IMG/VR virus record: IMGVR_UViG_3300017756_000148
Location: 1-20,488 of that record
DNA from: a virus
Reading direction: 5' to 3' (one strand)
Length of the DNA stretch: 20,488 bases
Shown: piece after piece, positions 19,672 to 20,488 of the stretch
How the letters are laid out: every line of letters begins with the position of its first letter
Numbering within the stretch: the stretch's first letter is position 1
Notes under the pieces: model-generated
Seen by the model: the letters and a program-made list of their open reading frames with translations, nothing else
The model's database searches: none
What the model was told of the DNA's origin: nothing
Position numbers and translations under genes: made by a program

Positions 19672-20488
19672 CTATTTTAAATTAACGGGTATTATCTTAT
19701 ACGGGAACTGTTCCTTTGCATATATCTTTATTCTTTCTCCAGAATGACGCAAAGTAAAGTTCTTGTGTCCTTTTACATGTAAATCATCTGCGATATCATA
19801 GAGTGTAGTATTACTACCGTCATCTGATTGTCTGAGTCCACGTCCGATAGATTGTAATACTTTTATCTGACTTTTACTCGGACTTGCAAATACAATGTTA
19901 TGTAAGTTCTTAATATTTATCCCAGTACTAAATGTTCCTAACGATGCGACAATGATTGCATTCTTCTGCGACTCTACAATACCACGTATTTGTTCACGGT
20001 CTTTTGCATCTACTTCTCCAGATACATAAAATACTTTTCGGTCTTTCTCTGCACCCTTTCTTATGATATCAAATAACTCTTTACCATGTTTCTCTACATA
20101 TTGAAACAATACCAGTGTATTACCTTTTAAATCTAATGTTAAGTTCTTAATAAAATTATTTCGTTTTTCGTGTCGGACAATATAATCTACTTCTTCTGCA
20201 TAAGTCTTACCTTTTAACAAATGACAAACGTCATTGTGGTATCTAAGAAGTATAACATTAATATCAAGACCCGCAAGTGTACCACGGACTTGTAAGTCTT
20301 TGGTTGCGATTACTTTATGGGTTAGTCCAAACAATCCTTCTAATACTAATTTATTTGTTTCTGTACCGTCCAGTGTACCCGTAGTACCAAAACGATATTC
20401 TGCATTCTTACATTTATTCATTACACCCGTCAACGACTTAGCCTTAAATAAATGTACTTCGTCTCCAAAGACCGCACCGAATTGTTCA
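19672..20488 (-). CDS. uvsW: UvsW-type recombination helicase, C-terminal part
   Basis: 271 complete codons are visible; the frame continues through the right edge, so the N-terminus is missing. A TTG at 20433 is not the start because conserved sequence precedes it: GDEVHLFKAKS contains the DEVH (motif II) box at 20463-20452. Further SF2 motifs: RFGTTGTL (motif III region), LRYHNDVCHLLKGKTYAEEV (T4 LRYPDEFTTKLKGKTYQEE), VFYVSGEVD, IIVASLGTFSTGINIKNLHN (motif V) and LQSIGRGLRQ (motif VI). T4 UvsW is an RNA-DNA and branched-DNA helicase that shuts off origin replication and promotes recombination-dependent replication. Confidence 0.95.
   Translation of the reverse strand, partial: EQFGAVFGDEVHLFKAKSLTGVMNKCKNAEYRFGTTGTLDGTETNKLVLEGLFGLTHKVIATKDLQVRGTLAGLDINVILLRYHNDVCHLLKGKTYAEEVDYIVRHEKRNNFIKNLTLDLKGNTLVLFQYVEKHGKELFDIIRKGAEKDRKVFYVSGEVDAKDREQIRGIVESQKNAIIVASLGTFSTGINIKNLHNIVFASPSKSQIKVLQSIGRGLRQSDDGSNTTLYDIADDLHVKGHKNFTLRHSGERIKIYAKEQFPYKIIPVNLK

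Noticed and set aside
20434-20488. TTG at 20433 as the start of uvsW
   Set aside because: The frame continues upstream with the conserved DEVH box, so the gene is cut by the window edge and not short.

Overview
The window is a contiguous piece of an AT-rich, T4-like (Straboviridae/Kyanoviridae-type) marine myovirus genome. The structural genes match the T4 order 13-14-15-16-17-18-19-20-(core)-21-22-23, and T4 late-promoter boxes (TATAAATA) precede many genes. Low GC, a phage bS21 ribosomal protein, IscU/IscA-type Fe-S genes and marine-type tail-fibre repeats suggest a phage of a small-genome marine alphaproteobacterium such as SAR11, but the host is inferred only.

Layout. 1-2638: the 3' part of a long modular tail-fibre-like protein, cut by the left edge. 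2642-7604: neck proteins gp13 and gp14, sheath terminator gp15, a 2OG-Fe(II) oxygenase-like gene, then small and large terminase (gp16, gp17), nearly all touching or overlapping. 7622-11627: sheath gp18, tube gp19 and portal gp20, each with its own late promoter. 11642-15584: a small Lys-rich repeat protein, an acidic protein, a gp68-like core protein, prohead protease gp21, scaffold gp22 and major capsid gp23, closed by a strong UUCG-loop terminator. 15640-16200: a compact RNA region with a perfect sigma70 promoter, a candidate ~128-nt small RNA, tRNA-Asp(GUC) and ~260 nt of further non-coding sequence. 16201-17513: iscU, iscA, a 78-residue unknown (all ATGA-coupled), then bS21 on its own perfect sigma70 promoter. 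17657-18145: very small genes converging on a terminator, two of them single-span membrane proteins. 18146-20488, minus strand: a structured leader, late sigma factor gp55, an unknown late gene and the C-terminal part of helicase UvsW, cut by the right edge.

How it works together. Host-type sigma70 promoters drive gp55, bS21 and the candidate small RNA, so these look early. gp55 then directs RNA polymerase to the TATAAATA boxes, which serve head, neck and tail genes, the Fe-S operon, the tRNA and a small membrane protein. At four loci (gp13, iscU, the 19158-19658 gene, tRNA-Asp) exactly five bases separate TATAAATA from the first base of the gene. That places the predicted transcript start on the A of ATG or on base 1 of the tRNA. 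bS21 shows the same geometry from a sigma70 promoter. This implies leaderless mRNAs and a tRNA born with a mature 5' end, in a phage that also supplies a ribosomal initiation protein. GATC is absent from the whole window and GAWTC is almost absent, while GASTC is common, which suggests restriction-site avoidance.
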